A stretch of 64,000 bases of DNA from Malus domestica (lineage: Eukaryota; Streptophyta; Magnoliopsida; Rosales; Rosaceae). Position numbers and translations under genes: made by a program. This document shows, piece after piece, positions 11,102 to 21,399 of the stretch. The stretch spans positions 20,309,001 through 20,373,000 of the forward strand of contig NC_091668.1 in NCBI RefSeq assembly GCF_042453785.1, written 5' to 3'. Every line of letters starts with the position of its first letter. Positions within the stretch are counted from its first letter, which is position 1. The notes beneath the pieces were generated by a model. It saw only the letters and a program-made list of their open reading frames with translations. It was not told where the DNA came from and ran no database searches.

Positions 11102-11356
11102 CTAATCAAATCCAAAATAAAAAGTTGAAAACCATTGAAATAATTTTATGCGTTTTTCTTGATTGTATTTAACAAACCATTTGGAAAGGTCGGAATATGG
11201 GGAAGATGATTGTTGAAGGTTCAACAGGTTGATGAACAACAACTGCCCACCTTCCCCTATTTGATTCGATATTGCAGGGAACTCTTTCGGATCAGAGTGC
11301 ATTGATTCTAGCACTACGCCGATACACACAATCCCTGCTTTCATTTTTCCTTTCAC
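11102..11356 (-). CDS. Possible small gene or first exon, unknown product
   Basis: A minus-strand frame of 84 codons starts with MKGKMKAGIVCIGVVLESMH and contains no known motif. About 140 bp upstream on the same strand is a good TATA-box sequence (cctataaatag, plus-strand 11494-11504). The composition between TATA and ATG is leader-like, with stop codons in all frames. It could be a genuine short gene, the first exon of a decayed gene, or chance. No homolog is claimed. Confidence 0.3.
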   Translation of the reverse strand: MKGKMKAGIVCIGVVLESMHSDPKEFPAISNQIGEGGQLLFINLLNLQQSSSPYSDLSKWFVKYNQEKRIKLFQWFSTFYFGFD

Positions 11357-11493
11357 TAATCTACATAAATCATCACTTCAAAACTAACACATAAACCAAC
11401 CTTCATAAATATACAAAAACAAATAGACAAGAAAAGTTGCAGAAATTGGTTACACGGCGCGGAGGATGATGAGAGCAAGGCAGCGTGCGCTGT

Positions 11494-11504
11494 CTATTTA
11501 TAGG
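11494..11504 (-). promoter_or_regulatory. Candidate TATA box for the 11102-11356 frame
   Basis: Reads cctataaatag on the minus strand, close to the plant TATA consensus. It lies about 140 bp upstream of the first ATG of that frame. Confidence 0.35.
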
Positions 11505-11684
11505 AGGAGGAATACGAAGCATATCACACTAGGGTTTTGTTGCTTTCATTTCCCAAAATTGCCCTTCAAATCCATCACGCGGGCCTTTCATTTTCAGCGA
11601 GCCTAAGTCCGGCCCAGATGATTTGCTGAAAATAATATTCCAGCCCACTTGACCCAAATTAGTTCTCACAATTTTTTTTTCTTC

Positions 11685-11841
11685 AAACAAACGATATTAT
11701 TATTTATATTAAGAAATGTGGGTAGGCTTAATCTCACGATGGGTTAGTAATAATGTGGTTTGAATTCGCCTTTAGCAAGAATCGAATCTAATCTCACTTA
11801 CAAGTAAAGAGGAATAATACTAGACCGTAGTATTAAGTGAC
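11685..11841 (-). mobile_element. tRNA-derived SINE
   Basis: Same family as 9627-9790. On the minus strand it starts gtcacttaatactacggtct and has a B-box-like ttagattcgattct, then a body found in the other copies. It ends near aaacgatattatta on the 3' side. Confidence 0.75.
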
Positions 11842-11849
11842 AAATTAGT

Positions 11850-12650
11850 TCTTACAATCTATGTATCCCAAGTCATTTCTAGTGACATGAAATTATGACA
11901 TCATATAACATAAACCTATTGTTCTCTTTATTATAATCTGAAGGTTATACTTAGTAAAATTCATTTGATTTACAGGCGGTTTAGCTGTCTATATATTGCA
12001 ACAAATAATATTTTCTTTATAAAATGTCAATTTGTTTGATTCATGTAAGCAATTAAGCAACGCCCGAAAGATCAATACATCTTAGTTGAACTCATTGGTG
12101 CAATGTGGATTCAAGATTGCCCTAAATACGATAAATATTTTTGCTTATTAAGCCTTACACATTCAATGGTAAAATAAACATTTCAAGTGAAAGGCAACGT
12201 TATTACATCAACCCACTTTGATATTGAGAGTATGGTATTGAGCTGAGCCACACAATAATTTGTACTCGTCGTTCACTCGTCTAGAACAAATGTGCAAACA
12301 TACCCCTAGACTATAGTGCTAGAGTAGCCTAGCCCACTCTTTACAAATCAAAGTTTGCTAAAGTTCATAGCAAACTTTAGTAAACTAGAAAAAAAACTAC
12401 TAGAATAGAAACTCAAAGAAAATTACAATCTAAATGTCATTTTGTAATATCTAATCTAATTTACCCCCAATTCCAACATCAAATCCTATTTTCTATCTGT
12501 AATCATCTGCCACGTTAGACGGCGTCAATGCAAGAACAATCTGGTAAATACCAGAAGAAGAGCTTTGTACGAAAAAATTTGTAATTGATTGCACAGCCGT
12601 ACCCTCATTTGATCCAAGAGAAATGAGATGAACACGTCGTATGCAACACC
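11850..12650. other. Intergenic DNA, nothing recognised
   Basis: AT-rich sequence without a supported open reading frame or clear repeat ends on either strand. Confidence 0.4.
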
Positions 12651-12656
12651 TTCTCA

Positions 12657-13220
12657 CTATAAAAGAGGTTCGTCTGCATCATTAAAACCAAAACGGTAAG
12701 CTTATTAGTAAATTCACAAGCTCAATTATTCCATGCTATAGTACGATAAAAATTGCAGTTGATAAGATGAATGGTTCCTACCGTCAGCGTCATCTTCCAT
12801 ATTGTATTCATCCTCATCATCATCAAAATCAGAGTGCTGCAAGACCATAGTTTCATCAGAAACATTTTGTTTTCCCACACATGGCGAGATCCATCACCTA
12901 ATCCTACTAGAATCAAGTAAATAATAAGAACGGAAACAAAATTATGAGGGAAACTAAATTAAAATAGCCCTCGTTCATTCTGCACCAACATACCTTCTAG
13001 TTCCGAACTTGAATATTCGTGAATAGAACTTCTAACAAAACAAGTGATTACTTGTAAATAAATAAATAAATCTAATAAATATATAAAACCCACTATTTCC
13101 TTTACGAACCTTGTAATAATCATCATCACTAAAGTCGTCGTCCTCTGGTTCCTCCTTCTCTTCATTTTCATCTTCATCCTCACCTTCACCTTCTTTCTTT
13201 TATTTTGCATCATTTTGGCC
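12657..13220 (-). pseudogene. 3' end of an RNA polymerase III Rpc31/RPC7-like subunit gene
   Basis: Three minus-strand exons splice in frame: 13110-13220, 12782-12836 and 12657-12673, each bordered by GT/AG. Together they give a very acidic C-terminus: GEGEDEDENEEKEEPEDDD, FSDDDYYK, then HSDFDDDEDEYNMEDDADDE and a final PLL before TAG. The dense D/E tail with SDDDYY and FDDDEDEYN blocks resembles plant Rpc31 (RPC7) subunits, which attach to the Pol III core and take part in initiation. Two defects are visible. Codon 7 of the first exon is TAA (13200-13202), and no upstream exons are present because a copia LTR starts at 13312. The assignment rests on composition and motif order only. Confidence 0.55.
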
Positions 13221-13311
13221 CTACAAAGGAGAAACGTTATCAACAAAAAAAGTTAATGCATACAAAAATTAAACTACCAATGACAAGACAAAATCTTCAA
13301 ACCACAAATAA

Positions 13312-13679
13312 TGTTAAGGTTTTGTATTCTGAGTGTTTTGTAAGGAATTTCAGTGAGTATTTCTATGAGGTATTCAGAGCAAGAGGGAATGAGAATAAGA
13401 GTGACGGCTGCTTATCATTGCAGCAACATTCATTTCATATATATATCATCAGAATAGTAGGGTTTTACAGTCAACATTCTTATCTCAATTTACGAATAAG
13501 ACAAGGAACACAACCTAACATTGTACTACTCTAATCTAGGCCTTACAGCATAGTTTCAATCTCAGCCCTTCATTTGTCTCTTGGAATTTAGCTTGAGAAA
13601 ACTAGCCGTTAGCCTATTTACACAAATATAGCTGTTAGCTTCTTGTTTGTGTCGATGGAGACTGTTTGACTTCCAACAC
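13312..13679 (-). repeat. 3' LTR of the second copia element
   Basis: Plus-strand ends TGTTAAGG and CCAACA. On the minus strand it begins TGTTGGAAGTC right after the purine tract ttgaaggggag, the normal layout of pol, PPT and 3' LTR. The partner LTR is missing, so its outer border is inferred from the TG/CA rule alone. Confidence 0.75.
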
Positions 13680-13985
13680 TCCCCTTCAAACTGTTTCCTG
13701 CTTGCACTCCAAGTAACTCCCTAAGATACACTAATCTTTCCTTAGGCAATGCCTTGGTAAAGATATTTGCAATTTGCTCTTCTGATTTGCAGTAGAGCAG
13801 TTCAATCACATTCTCTTGCAAAGCTTCCCTTATGAAATGGTATTTCCTTTTGATGTGCTCTTCTGATGGAAGACAGGATTCCTTGTCATGGCTATGGCAA
13901 ATGTATTGTCACACATTAGAGGTGTGGCATCTACTTGCATCTCTCCAAAGTCTTTTAGAACAAACCTAAGCCAAATAGCTTGTGA
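13680..13985 (-). pseudogene. Copia RNase H C-terminal piece (downstream of solo LTR)
   Basis: Encodes TSQAIWLRFVLKDFGEMQ, CDNTFAIAMTRNPVFHQ and, after a frameshift, YCKSEEQIANIFTKALPKE, all standard copia RNase H to C-terminus motifs. The N-terminal half of the same domain lies beyond the solo LTR at 16573-16880. Rejoining across the target duplication leaves the two parts in different frames, so the domain was already broken or decayed afterwards. Confidence 0.85.
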
Positions 13986-14559
13986 AGTGGTGATAGGAGC
14001 ATATTTATGCGACTTAGTTAGCTTGTTCTTGTGCATTTATGTTGTTATTTCTTAGTCAATTATGTATTTTAAGCTATTTTCGTGTGTTTGTAGGTCCTAA
14101 TAACAAAGTTGGCAAGAAAGTGCATTTTGGAGCAATTTTGGGCTGAAATGGATTGCATGCATATGGAGCAAGTTGGATGGACGTTTTTGGTGTTTTAAAA
14201 AGGGTTTCAACATATGCAAAAATCTGAATAATGAAGTTGAAGTGTGGAAGTGTGCAGATACATACACTTAAGGAACAATTTGAAAGGAAAAGAAGTGAAA
14301 GATGTCATTTGTTGGATTGTTTTACAAGTTGTATTCACATTTCCATCAACTACAAACATAATTGCAAGTTGAAATGATGCATAGCATGTGTGTGAAAGTG
14401 TCTAGCAGCACGTGCATGTGTGAAGAGGTGTAAAGTGGCCAAAAGTTGGTGTTTGCAAGATGAAATGATGAAAAACATGTGTGTGAAAGTTGTCTAACAG
14501 CTAGTACATGTGGAAGTGAGCTGGAACACAAGGCAAAGAGTGCAGAAAATCAAGTTTGA

Positions 14560-15260
14560 AGGCACATGGACAGCTCCTTTGCCGTGCACTCCATCCATTG
14601 TTGCAGCAACCTTTTACCTTTCCTTTGTCTACCATGTGCACAATATTCTTGTCCACTCCTTGCACTCAATTGCTACACCATTCATTGTTCCCTCCATCAT
14701 TTCAGATTTCATGCATCATTTCATCACTTTAACCTCCACTCCTTGCACTAATTGATTCACCACTTACTCACGTTTCCACCCATGCCATGCATAATCACCC
14801 TTGTCCCCTTCATGCACCAGATTTCTTGCACTCATTTCATGCACTATTACACTCATTACCCCTCATTGTCGTGCACCACCCTTGTCTCCTTCATTATTTC
14901 TGATTTCATGCACCAATACATTGAATCATTGCACTCAATTGCTGCACACTTCTTGTCTCCTTCACCCATCAGATTTCATACTACTTTTACCTCCACTACA
15001 TGCACTCATTGATGCACCATCCACCACCTTTGGACTCCCATGCCGTGCATCATGACTCTTGCTGCACCTTTGACTCATTTCTGCACCATTCCACCTCCAT
15101 TTCCTTTCTCTACCATGTGCACAATCATTCATGTTCTCTACTTGCATTCATACCTGCAACACCACTCCATTTTACCCCCATGCTTTGCATCATCACTTCA
15201 TTTTCACCCTTGAATCATTGCACACACCACCAATCTCCCCTCCTTACCGTGCACTTCCTC
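14560..15260. repeat. Repetitive tgcac/catgca-rich zone inside the solo LTR
   Basis: Upstream of the LTR TATA box, short phrases such as tgcaccatt, atgcatcatt and ttcatgcac recur dozens of times, giving a C/T/A-rich strand with few G outside the TGCAC words. Open frames here are by-products of this composition. It sits in the U3 position, where promoter-proximal repeats are common. Confidence 0.6.
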
Positions 15261-15262
15261 TA
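15248..15262 (+). promoter_or_regulatory. TATA box of the gypsy-like solo LTR
   Basis: The sequence cctctataaaaggaag is a strong plant TATA context inside the LTR, marking the likely U3/R region. A solo LTR that keeps it could still start transcripts rightward. Confidence 0.55.
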
Positions 15263-16572
15263 TAAAAGGAAGTGTGTGTGGCAGCCATAGATTTTAGTTT
15301 TTGCTTGATCATTCATCCCCATTTCAATACAACCTTCATCCAAACACATCCATTCATCTTCACATCCATTCCTCCATACAAACAAACCTTCAAACACTCA
15401 TCAACACCTTGTGCCGTAGCAAAGGAAAGGAAGGAAAGTGCTTGGCCGTGCTTGGCCGTGCTTGCTGTCCAACTTGGATCGTTGGAGCGTTTAGGTGTTT
15501 TTTTTCTTTTGTTTCCAATGTTTAAATTCATTTTCTTTCGTTTTGTTATGAACATGAGTGGCTAAACCCCTCTTAGCTAGGGGTGATTTCAAAGCCATGA
15601 TTATGTGTGTAATATGATTTGATAAATTCCAGTTATGAACTCTTGAATCGTGAATGCAATTGGCTTAACTATTTGATTGATAACTTATTTTTATTTGTTG
15701 ATTAAGGGTCGACACTTAATTGGCATGCATAAATCCGATTCTAGAATATAAGAAAGTTTCATATAATCGTTACAAACTTATATTCATAAGTAGTGAAGGT
15801 CGCTTATAAACGATCGCGTTAAATTTAATTCTAGCATGAGTGACATGATGTTATAGTTGCAAGTGCTTTGTCAATGCTTATGATTTTCATTAAACGTAAT
15901 GATCTTTAATTGTATCTCTATTATGATGTCATGTAGGGAACTTTTGAAGAATGTTTTGGTTTGTCGAATGATGTCATCCAATCCAATAAAACAAGGAAAA
16001 TCTGAGGGTTAACTAGTGATGTCACAGTTAATTTGGGGCATTGTCATTCATAATTCAATGAAGTAGTAATTAGAAATCGAGTTGTTTGCATACATGTCAT
16101 GTGTGGAGAAAAAGCCTCTAGCTATCCCATCCATCATCTTATTTCTCAAATTCGTTTTACAATCTGTCTATTTTTTCATACTTGTTTGTTTGTTTCAACT
16201 TCATCCAAATCAAAATCCCCCTTTTAGTTTCTTGTTTCAAAGTGTTTCAACTCTGTTTTGTTTGTGTTTTTTATTGTTTTAGGTGAAGCCAAAACCCAAT
16301 TTTCGTTCAAAGTTGTGTTTAGAGTCAGAAACTGCCCAACAAGTGTTTTTAGGTAGTTTTGAGTGTTTTAAAGTTGTTTTAAGTCTTTTGAACCTATTTT
16401 GAGTCCCTTGAGTCTATTCAAACGTTTTTAACTTTGTTTTTATGTTTTTGAGTCAGTTTAGAGGTTATTAGCAAGCCCTCCTAATCCTCGGTCCAGAATG
16501 ATCCCTACTTATACATATACTACAATTGTCAAAAGAGGGTTTAATTTGTGTGTTAAGTTAATTTTCACATCA

Positions 16573-16880
16573 AGTGGCTTCTGCAACTGATATTCAACTT
16601 CTGCAATGGACAAAGCAACACTTTGCTGCTTCACTGAAGCCCAGGAGAAAATCCCTGAACCAAGAGTGAAAGCATACCCTAAGGTGCTTCTTATATCATC
16701 ATCACTACCACCCCAATCATTGTCATAGAATCCAACTAGAATGGCAGCCTCACCTTTGTCATACTTGATACCATAATCAATGGTTTCTGCAATGTATCTG
16801 AGTACCCTTTTGGCTATTCCTATATGAATTTTAGTTGGATTATGCATGAACCTAGAGAGTAAACTTGCTGCAAATATCAC
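16573..16880 (-). pseudogene. Copia RNase H N-terminal piece (upstream of solo LTR)
   Basis: Encodes FMHNPTKIHIGIAKRVLRYI, GFYDNDWGGSDDDIRSTLGY and FSWASVKQQSVALSIAEVEY, the copia RNase H core with its Asp and Glu catalytic region. The peptide then diverges because a small indel and the LTR insertion interrupt it. The other half is at 13680-13985. Confidence 0.85.
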
Positions 16881-17854
16881 ATTAGGTTTAGTGGCAGTTA
16901 GGTAGAAGAAACTTCCAACGATTTTCCTGTAAAGATTGGAGTCTGCAAGTTCTGTTCCATCATCTTTGATGAGTTTCTCATTTGAGATCAGTAGTGTAGC
17001 TACTGATTTGCAACCTTTAAGACCAAACTTGTCTAATAAGGTCTGAGCATATTTCTTTTGGTGGATAAATATCCCTTCAATTCCCTAGACAACTCCAATT
17101 CGAAGAAAATGATATAATAACCCAAGTCTGACATTTCATACTTCTGCATCATGTCTTCTTTGAACTATTTCATCATATTTTCATTGTTGCCAGTGAATAC
17201 TACATCATCAACATAGATTGCAAGTATGAGGATATCAGTTCCATTCTCTCATTTCACATATACAGTAGCTTCACTAAGACTTTTCTTGAATCCTCTCTAT
17301 GAGAAGTAAGTGTCAATCTCACTGTACCAAGCTCTTGGAGCTTACTTGAGCCCATATAGTGCTTTTCTTAACCTGTAAACCTTGTTTTCTTCATTTTTAA
17401 CTTCAAAGCCTTGAGGTTGATCAACATAAACTTCCTCATCAAGTACACCATTCAAAAATGCATATTTGACATTAACTTGTTATAGGTTCCACCCCTTTTG
17501 TGCAGCAAGAGCAATCAAAGTTCTAATGGTGTCTAGTCTAGCTACTAGAGCAAAGGTCTCATTGAAATCAACTCCTGGTTGTTGAGAGTAGCCCTTTGCC
17601 ACCAATCTTGCTTTGTTTTTCTGCACCGTGCCATCCAAGTTAAGTTTAGCCTTATACACCCATTTGACACCTATCACAGGCTTGTCACTACGTCTATTGA
17701 CTATTTCCCAAGTGGAGTTTTTCTCAATCATTGCCATTTCATCTTCCATAGCTTTCTTCCAAGCTATATGACCCTCAGCTTCTTCAAAGTTCTCAGGCTC
17801 AACTATGCATAAATTGCACATTGCATATATCTCACTCAAGCTCTTCAGTTTCAT
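16881..17854 (-). pseudogene. Copia reverse transcriptase, fragmented
   Basis: The N-terminal part (17480-17854) is open and carries WKKAMEDEMAMIEKNSTWEI, GVKWVYKAKLN and ARLVAKGYSQQPGVDFNETF. The active-site motif YVDD is encoded by plus-strand 17204-17215. Between 17480 and 16880 the frame changes more than once. A downstream part reads LTATKPNVIFAASLLSRFMH. These motifs belong to the Ty1/copia RNA-dependent DNA polymerase. The gene is inactive because of stops and frameshifts. Confidence 0.85.
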
Positions 17855-18190
17855 AGGAGTAGAGCTAGGAGTGGAGCTTTGGGAGATAGAATTTTGTGTA
17901 TTTTAGGAACTTTCACTCTGAGATTAAGGTGAAGCATGCTGAGGTGATTGCTGCAACTAAAATTGTTGAGATTGATTTGGTGAGTGAGTAGAGATTTGAG
18001 TTTGTGATTCCACTCCATTTCTTGTTCCACCAATTGTCATTGGTACAGATATCTCAACTTCTACACCATCTTCCTCATTCCACTTTGTGTCTTCATTGAA
18101 GACCACATATCTTGAGATGTTGATTTTTTATGTTTTCAGGTTGAATAGTCTATACCCTTTTTCACAGTTACCATACCATACAAAAATACA
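17855..18190 (-). pseudogene. Copia integrase C-terminal remnant and linker
   Basis: The minus strand encodes GNCEKGYRLFNLKT, a stop, then INISRYVVFNEDTKWNEEDG and a Ser/Gln-rich linker leading to reverse transcriptase. This corresponds to the end of the copia integrase. Homology stops abruptly at about 18190, the truncation point of the element. Confidence 0.75.
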
Positions 18191-18191
18191 C

Positions 18192-18720
18192 CTACCAATT
18201 CAAGATCAAGCCCCAAAGGCCCTTGAAGAAAGCACCATCGTTTATCATCCGTTCATCCAAGATCAAGCCCCGACGGCCCTTGGATCAACAACATCAACAA
18301 ATCCACACATCCAACCGTTCTTCAAGATCAAGCCCAAAAGCCCTTGAAGATCTGTTCATCACCGTTATTCAAGATCAAACCTTAACGGCCCTTGAAGAAA
18401 GCACCATCGTTCATCATTCGTTCATCCAAGATCAAGCCCCGACGGCCCTTGGATCAACAACATCAACAAATCCACACATCCAACCGTTCTTCAAGATCAA
18501 GCCCAAAAGCCCTTGAAGATCCGTTCATCACCGTTATTCAAGATCAAACCTTAACGGCCCTTGAAGAAACACCCATCCTCAAGATCAAGCCCCAACGGCT
18601 CCTTGAAGATCCGCTCAAATCCACCTTCAAAGATCAAGCCCACGGCCCCTTGAAGAAACATCCAACAGTTCATCCAAGATTAAGCCTCGACGGCTCTTGG
18701 ATCAACGAAACATCCACAAA
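18192..18720. repeat. 169-bp tandem repeat built on caagatcaagccc motifs
   Basis: Two near-identical 169-bp units (about 18200-18368 and 18369-18537) are followed by partial units. Each contains several variants of 'tccaagatcaagcc...ggcccttgaag', so the array is nested. 169 is not a multiple of three, so the similar peptides encoded at 18223 and 18392 lie in different frames and do not indicate a protein-coding repeat. The following 18730-18910 resembles the end of an LTR (gtgttcacaggtacattc), so the array may come from a gypsy-like LTR. Confidence 0.75.
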
Positions 18721-18931
18721 TCAACACCTTACGGAGATCGAATCAGAGGATCAAAGTTAAAAGAGATTGTAACCCAAAATCATCAAACACAAATATTATT
18801 TTGTGCACGTTGTTCTTGTCTCTTTCGTTTCAGGAATTTTCCGTGTTCACAGGTACATTCACATTAGAACATAAGTTCGAGTCGTAAATTGACGAGATTT
18901 TTTATTTAATTGGTATTTTTGCATAACCTTA

Positions 18932-20436
18932 GGCCATCTACAACCGAAATGACACAAAAACCGTCTCCAACCGAGGGCTAGGGCGAAGGGCACGTGGGCC
19001 CCACCGAGCCAAAAAGAGGAATCAAGCCAATCGACTAGCCCAAATTTTTGAAACCAACAGCTAGCTGACGTTAGTTAGCCGTTGGATTTGATAATTTTTT
19101 TCTACCAAATTTTTAAAACAAAAAAATTTAAAAATTCCTATTTTTTCCCTATAAGTACCTAAGCCATTCCTAAACCATTTCTCTCATAATTTTCACAATT
19201 TCATACTATCTCACTTCATTCTATTTCAATTCTTCACATTCTATTTTCTTACCTCTTCCAATAATCTTCCTTCAATTTTTTCAATAATTTTCAAATGGCC
19301 ACATCTACAATGAAAGGTAGAGCTTGGATCCGAAAAGAAGATGAAGTTCTTTGCAGGACTTATAGATGGGTCTTGGAAGATAGTGTGAGGGAGAGTTCTC
19401 AAACAAGTGAAGGTGTTTGGACTCGTACGTCAAAAAAATACTATGTGTTCTACGAAGGCAACACTCCACCAAATACCCAAAAGCACGAGAGTTGTTCTTC
19501 AAGATGGAAGAAACATCTTCATTCAAGTTTGAATAAATGTCATCAAACACTGTTAACGGCTGCAAGTAGACATTAAAGCAGCGCCAATTACTACGACAAA
19601 GTAAGTATTTTCACAATTTATTTTAAATATTTAATTATATTACATTTAATTTCATAAATTAATTTTCTTTAATTTTTGTTATTATATTTTCTACGTACGC
19701 CAAGCGGAGGAATTGTATATGGAGGACAACTTGAAACCCTTTCAGCATCACAGTTGTTGGGAAATTTGTAAAGGGTGGGTGTTATTTGAAGATCCACCTC
19801 AACATATAGTAGGTCCTATGCGGGTGTTCGGAACTGCATCCTCAGCTGTAGATGGGGATGAAGATGGATCTCCTACCATTCAAGAAACAATGGTAGAAAA
19901 TCCGTCTACGGGTGAAGGTTCCATACCTAGGGTTATGGGACAAAATAAGGTTCGAAAATTGAAGGAAAATGGCAAGGCAAAGGATGATATCGCCTTTCAA
20001 CAAGAAATGATGGCCTCTTTGCGATTAATGGCGGAGCAAAATGTCATTGTCGTGGAAGAAAGGAACCGTAGGCATGAAGAACGTGGCAAACAAATACAAG
20101 AAAAGATAGATGATAGGAATATGCAAAGAAACACTTTTGATTACACTCCAATGAGTAAGGCCTCTTTTAATAGGAAAAAGAGGAAAATTATGGCCCGATA
20201 GTTGTTATTTACCTCCGACTATAATCCTACAACGGCGGATGATGATGATTATAAACTTTAAATTTAAGTTGTTGTAGTTTTTAAATTTAAGTTGTTGTAG
20301 TATTTAAATTTAAGTTGTTGTAGTATTTAAATTAAAATAATAAATTATGTTTGGTCCTATGATCCTTTGGCTTCCTCAGTTAGAGATGATTTTTTGTTAC
20401 AAGGCTAAGTTTTGCCTATGACTCTGTTGGAGATGG
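18932..20436 (+). mobile_element. PIF/Harbinger-like element with decayed ORF1
   Basis: The ends GGCCATCTACAACCGA and (right end, reversed) ACCATCTCCAACAGAGTC are inverted repeats of the type seen in plant PIF/Harbinger elements. They enclose an ORF1 (Myb/SANT-like) gene in two exons but no DDE transposase. The 3-bp flank is TTA on the left and TAA on the right, so the target duplication is not clean. Confidence 0.6.
19295..20201 (+). pseudogene. PIF/Harbinger ORF1-like protein (Myb/SANT plus NAM-associated region)
   Basis: Exon 1 (19295-19600) encodes GRAWIRKEDEVLCRTYRWV and SSRWKKHLHSSLNKCHQTLL, a trihelix/Myb-like DNA-binding domain. Exon 2 (19695-20201) encodes VRQAEELYMEDN, a region around HSCWEICKGWVLFEDPPQH, then a Gln/Glu/Arg-rich coiled-coil-like tail around FQQEMMASLRLMAEQN. 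In this element class ORF1 helps the transposase bind DNA or enter the nucleus. Two lesions are visible. A TAA stop interrupts exon 1 (19574-19576), and the two bases before exon 2 are AC where AG is needed, so the acceptor is lost. An ATG at 19713 could give only the second half. Confidence 0.7.
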
Positions 20437-20461
20437 TAATAAATATGGCTTGACATGGTTT

Positions 20462-20645
20462 AATAAAGGGAACTTTAACGAAAAGCACCCGGTACTGTTC
20501 ACTTTAACGAAAAACCACATTTTTACACTAAAAAGTCAATCCTGGTACTATTCACTTTACCCTTTATTTTGTCCTTATCATTAAAACTCAAAATTTTCAA
20601 GCCCTTTTCATTAGTTCTTCTTTTAATAAAATATTAATTTCTTGA
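20462..20645. mobile_element. Short interspersed TIR repeat (gggaactttaacg family)
   Basis: Begins gggaactttaacgaaaagca and ends ...ttttcattagttcttctttt. A second, more diverged copy lies at about 21008-21175, and related termini occur near 23065 and 27615. Typical phrases are 'tactgttcactttaacgaaaa' and 'gtccttatcattaaaactcaaa'. It has no coding capacity. Confidence 0.6.
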
Positions 20646-21000
20646 ATAGTTATAGGATTAATACGAATCATCTGATCATTCTTCAGTTCAATATGGTCTT
20701 AGGAGTTTGCGCAACATTTGTACGTAATTTATGTTATAAACTTTCGTACGCAAAAAGGCCAACTATAAAAAAAATCACAAATTCTGAAATCAGATGGGGT
20801 ATGATTGGAAAGTGATAGAAATCACTTCTAGTGTTCCTGTAATGAAAATCTGCAGTCTTGAACCCAGACATATCCAGAGATATTGATAAGGGATGATTGA
20901 TTTGATTTCTCTTTTATTTCTTAATATTTAATTAGATTTGATTGAAAACTTGAAAGAGATGCTTTAAGCAAAAAATTCGAAAGAGATGGAGCACCTCTAA
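20646..21000. other. Intergenic DNA, no gene seen
   Basis: AT-rich, no supported coding frame and no clear element ends. Confidence 0.4.
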
Positions 21001-21007
21001 CCGTTAC

Positions 21008-21175
21008 AAAGAGAACTTTAACAAAAAAAAATTTAATACTGTTTATTTTAACGAAAAATTATATTTTTATACTGAAAAATCAATCTTAATACTAATCATT
21101 TTACCTTTTACTTTATCCTTATCGTTAAAACTCAAAGTTTTCAAACTATTTTTATTAGTTTTCCTTCTTTATAAA
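21008..21175. mobile_element. Second copy of the gggaactttaacg-type repeat
   Basis: Aligns by eye along its full length with 20462-20645, including the 'cctttatccttatcgttaaaactcaaagttttcaa' order of words, with many substitutions. It is therefore an older copy. Confidence 0.6.
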
Positions 21176-21188
21176 TCCCCTAGGAGAT

Positions 21189-21388
21189 AAGAAAGAGATA
21201 TCTCTGAATCTCTTCCACCAAAGCTCACGAACAAGTGATTCGAGCCCTTAAAATTTCATCTAACGGCTAAAAACAAAAACCTCTTTTAAAAGTTATAATA
21301 ATTTTAATCGTTGGATCAAATTTCAAGAGCTTGGATCACTTGATATGTGAGATTTGGTGGAAAAGATTTGAAGAGGATCTCTTTCCGG
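21189..21388. mobile_element. Palindromic miniature element
   Basis: The left arm has gagatatctctgaatctct and ttccaccaaagctcac. The right arm has the inverted forms gtgagatttggtggaa and gaagaggatctcttt. The arms are about 60 bp and enclose about 80 bp. It is probably a non-autonomous TIR element, but no target duplication could be fixed. Confidence 0.55.
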
Positions 21389-21399
21389 AATAGGCCACC

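Larger units (their letters stand above)
13991..16572 (+). mobile_element. Solo LTR of a large Ty3/gypsy-like (Athila/Tat-type) element
   Basis: Starts TGATAGGAGCATATTTATGC and ends TTTTCACATCA, giving TG...CA ends. It is flanked by exact AGTGG copies (13986-13990 and 16573-16577). At 2582 bp with no gag or pol it fits an LTR left by LTR-LTR recombination. A TATA box (ctataaaagg) lies near 15250. Orientation follows that TATA box. The family name is inferred from end sequences and length. Confidence 0.8.
13312..18190 (-). mobile_element. Second Ty1/copia element, 5'-truncated, split by a solo LTR
   Basis: Minus-strand order from high to low coordinates: integrase C-terminal remnant (about 18190-18060), linker, reverse transcriptase (17854 to about 16900), RNase H (16880-16573 plus 13990-13830), purine tract and 3' LTR (13312-13679). 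The integrase N-terminus, Gag and 5' LTR are absent, because homology stops near 18190 where an unrelated tandem-repeat sequence begins. RNase H is interrupted by a 2.6-kb solo LTR with its own 5-bp duplication. Several stops and frameshifts make it inactive. It landed just upstream of the Rpc31-like exons. Confidence 0.88.

Noticed and set aside
14510-15565. Cluster of overlapping open frames of 60-97 codons
   Set aside because: They result from the C/T-rich tgcac repeats in the solo LTR. The peptides are Thr/Pro/His/Ser-rich and all three frames are open.
18223-18760. Repeat protein encoded by the 169-bp array
   Set aside because: The unit length is not divisible by three, so identical peptides fall in different frames. 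Frame conservation, the main sign of coding, is absent.
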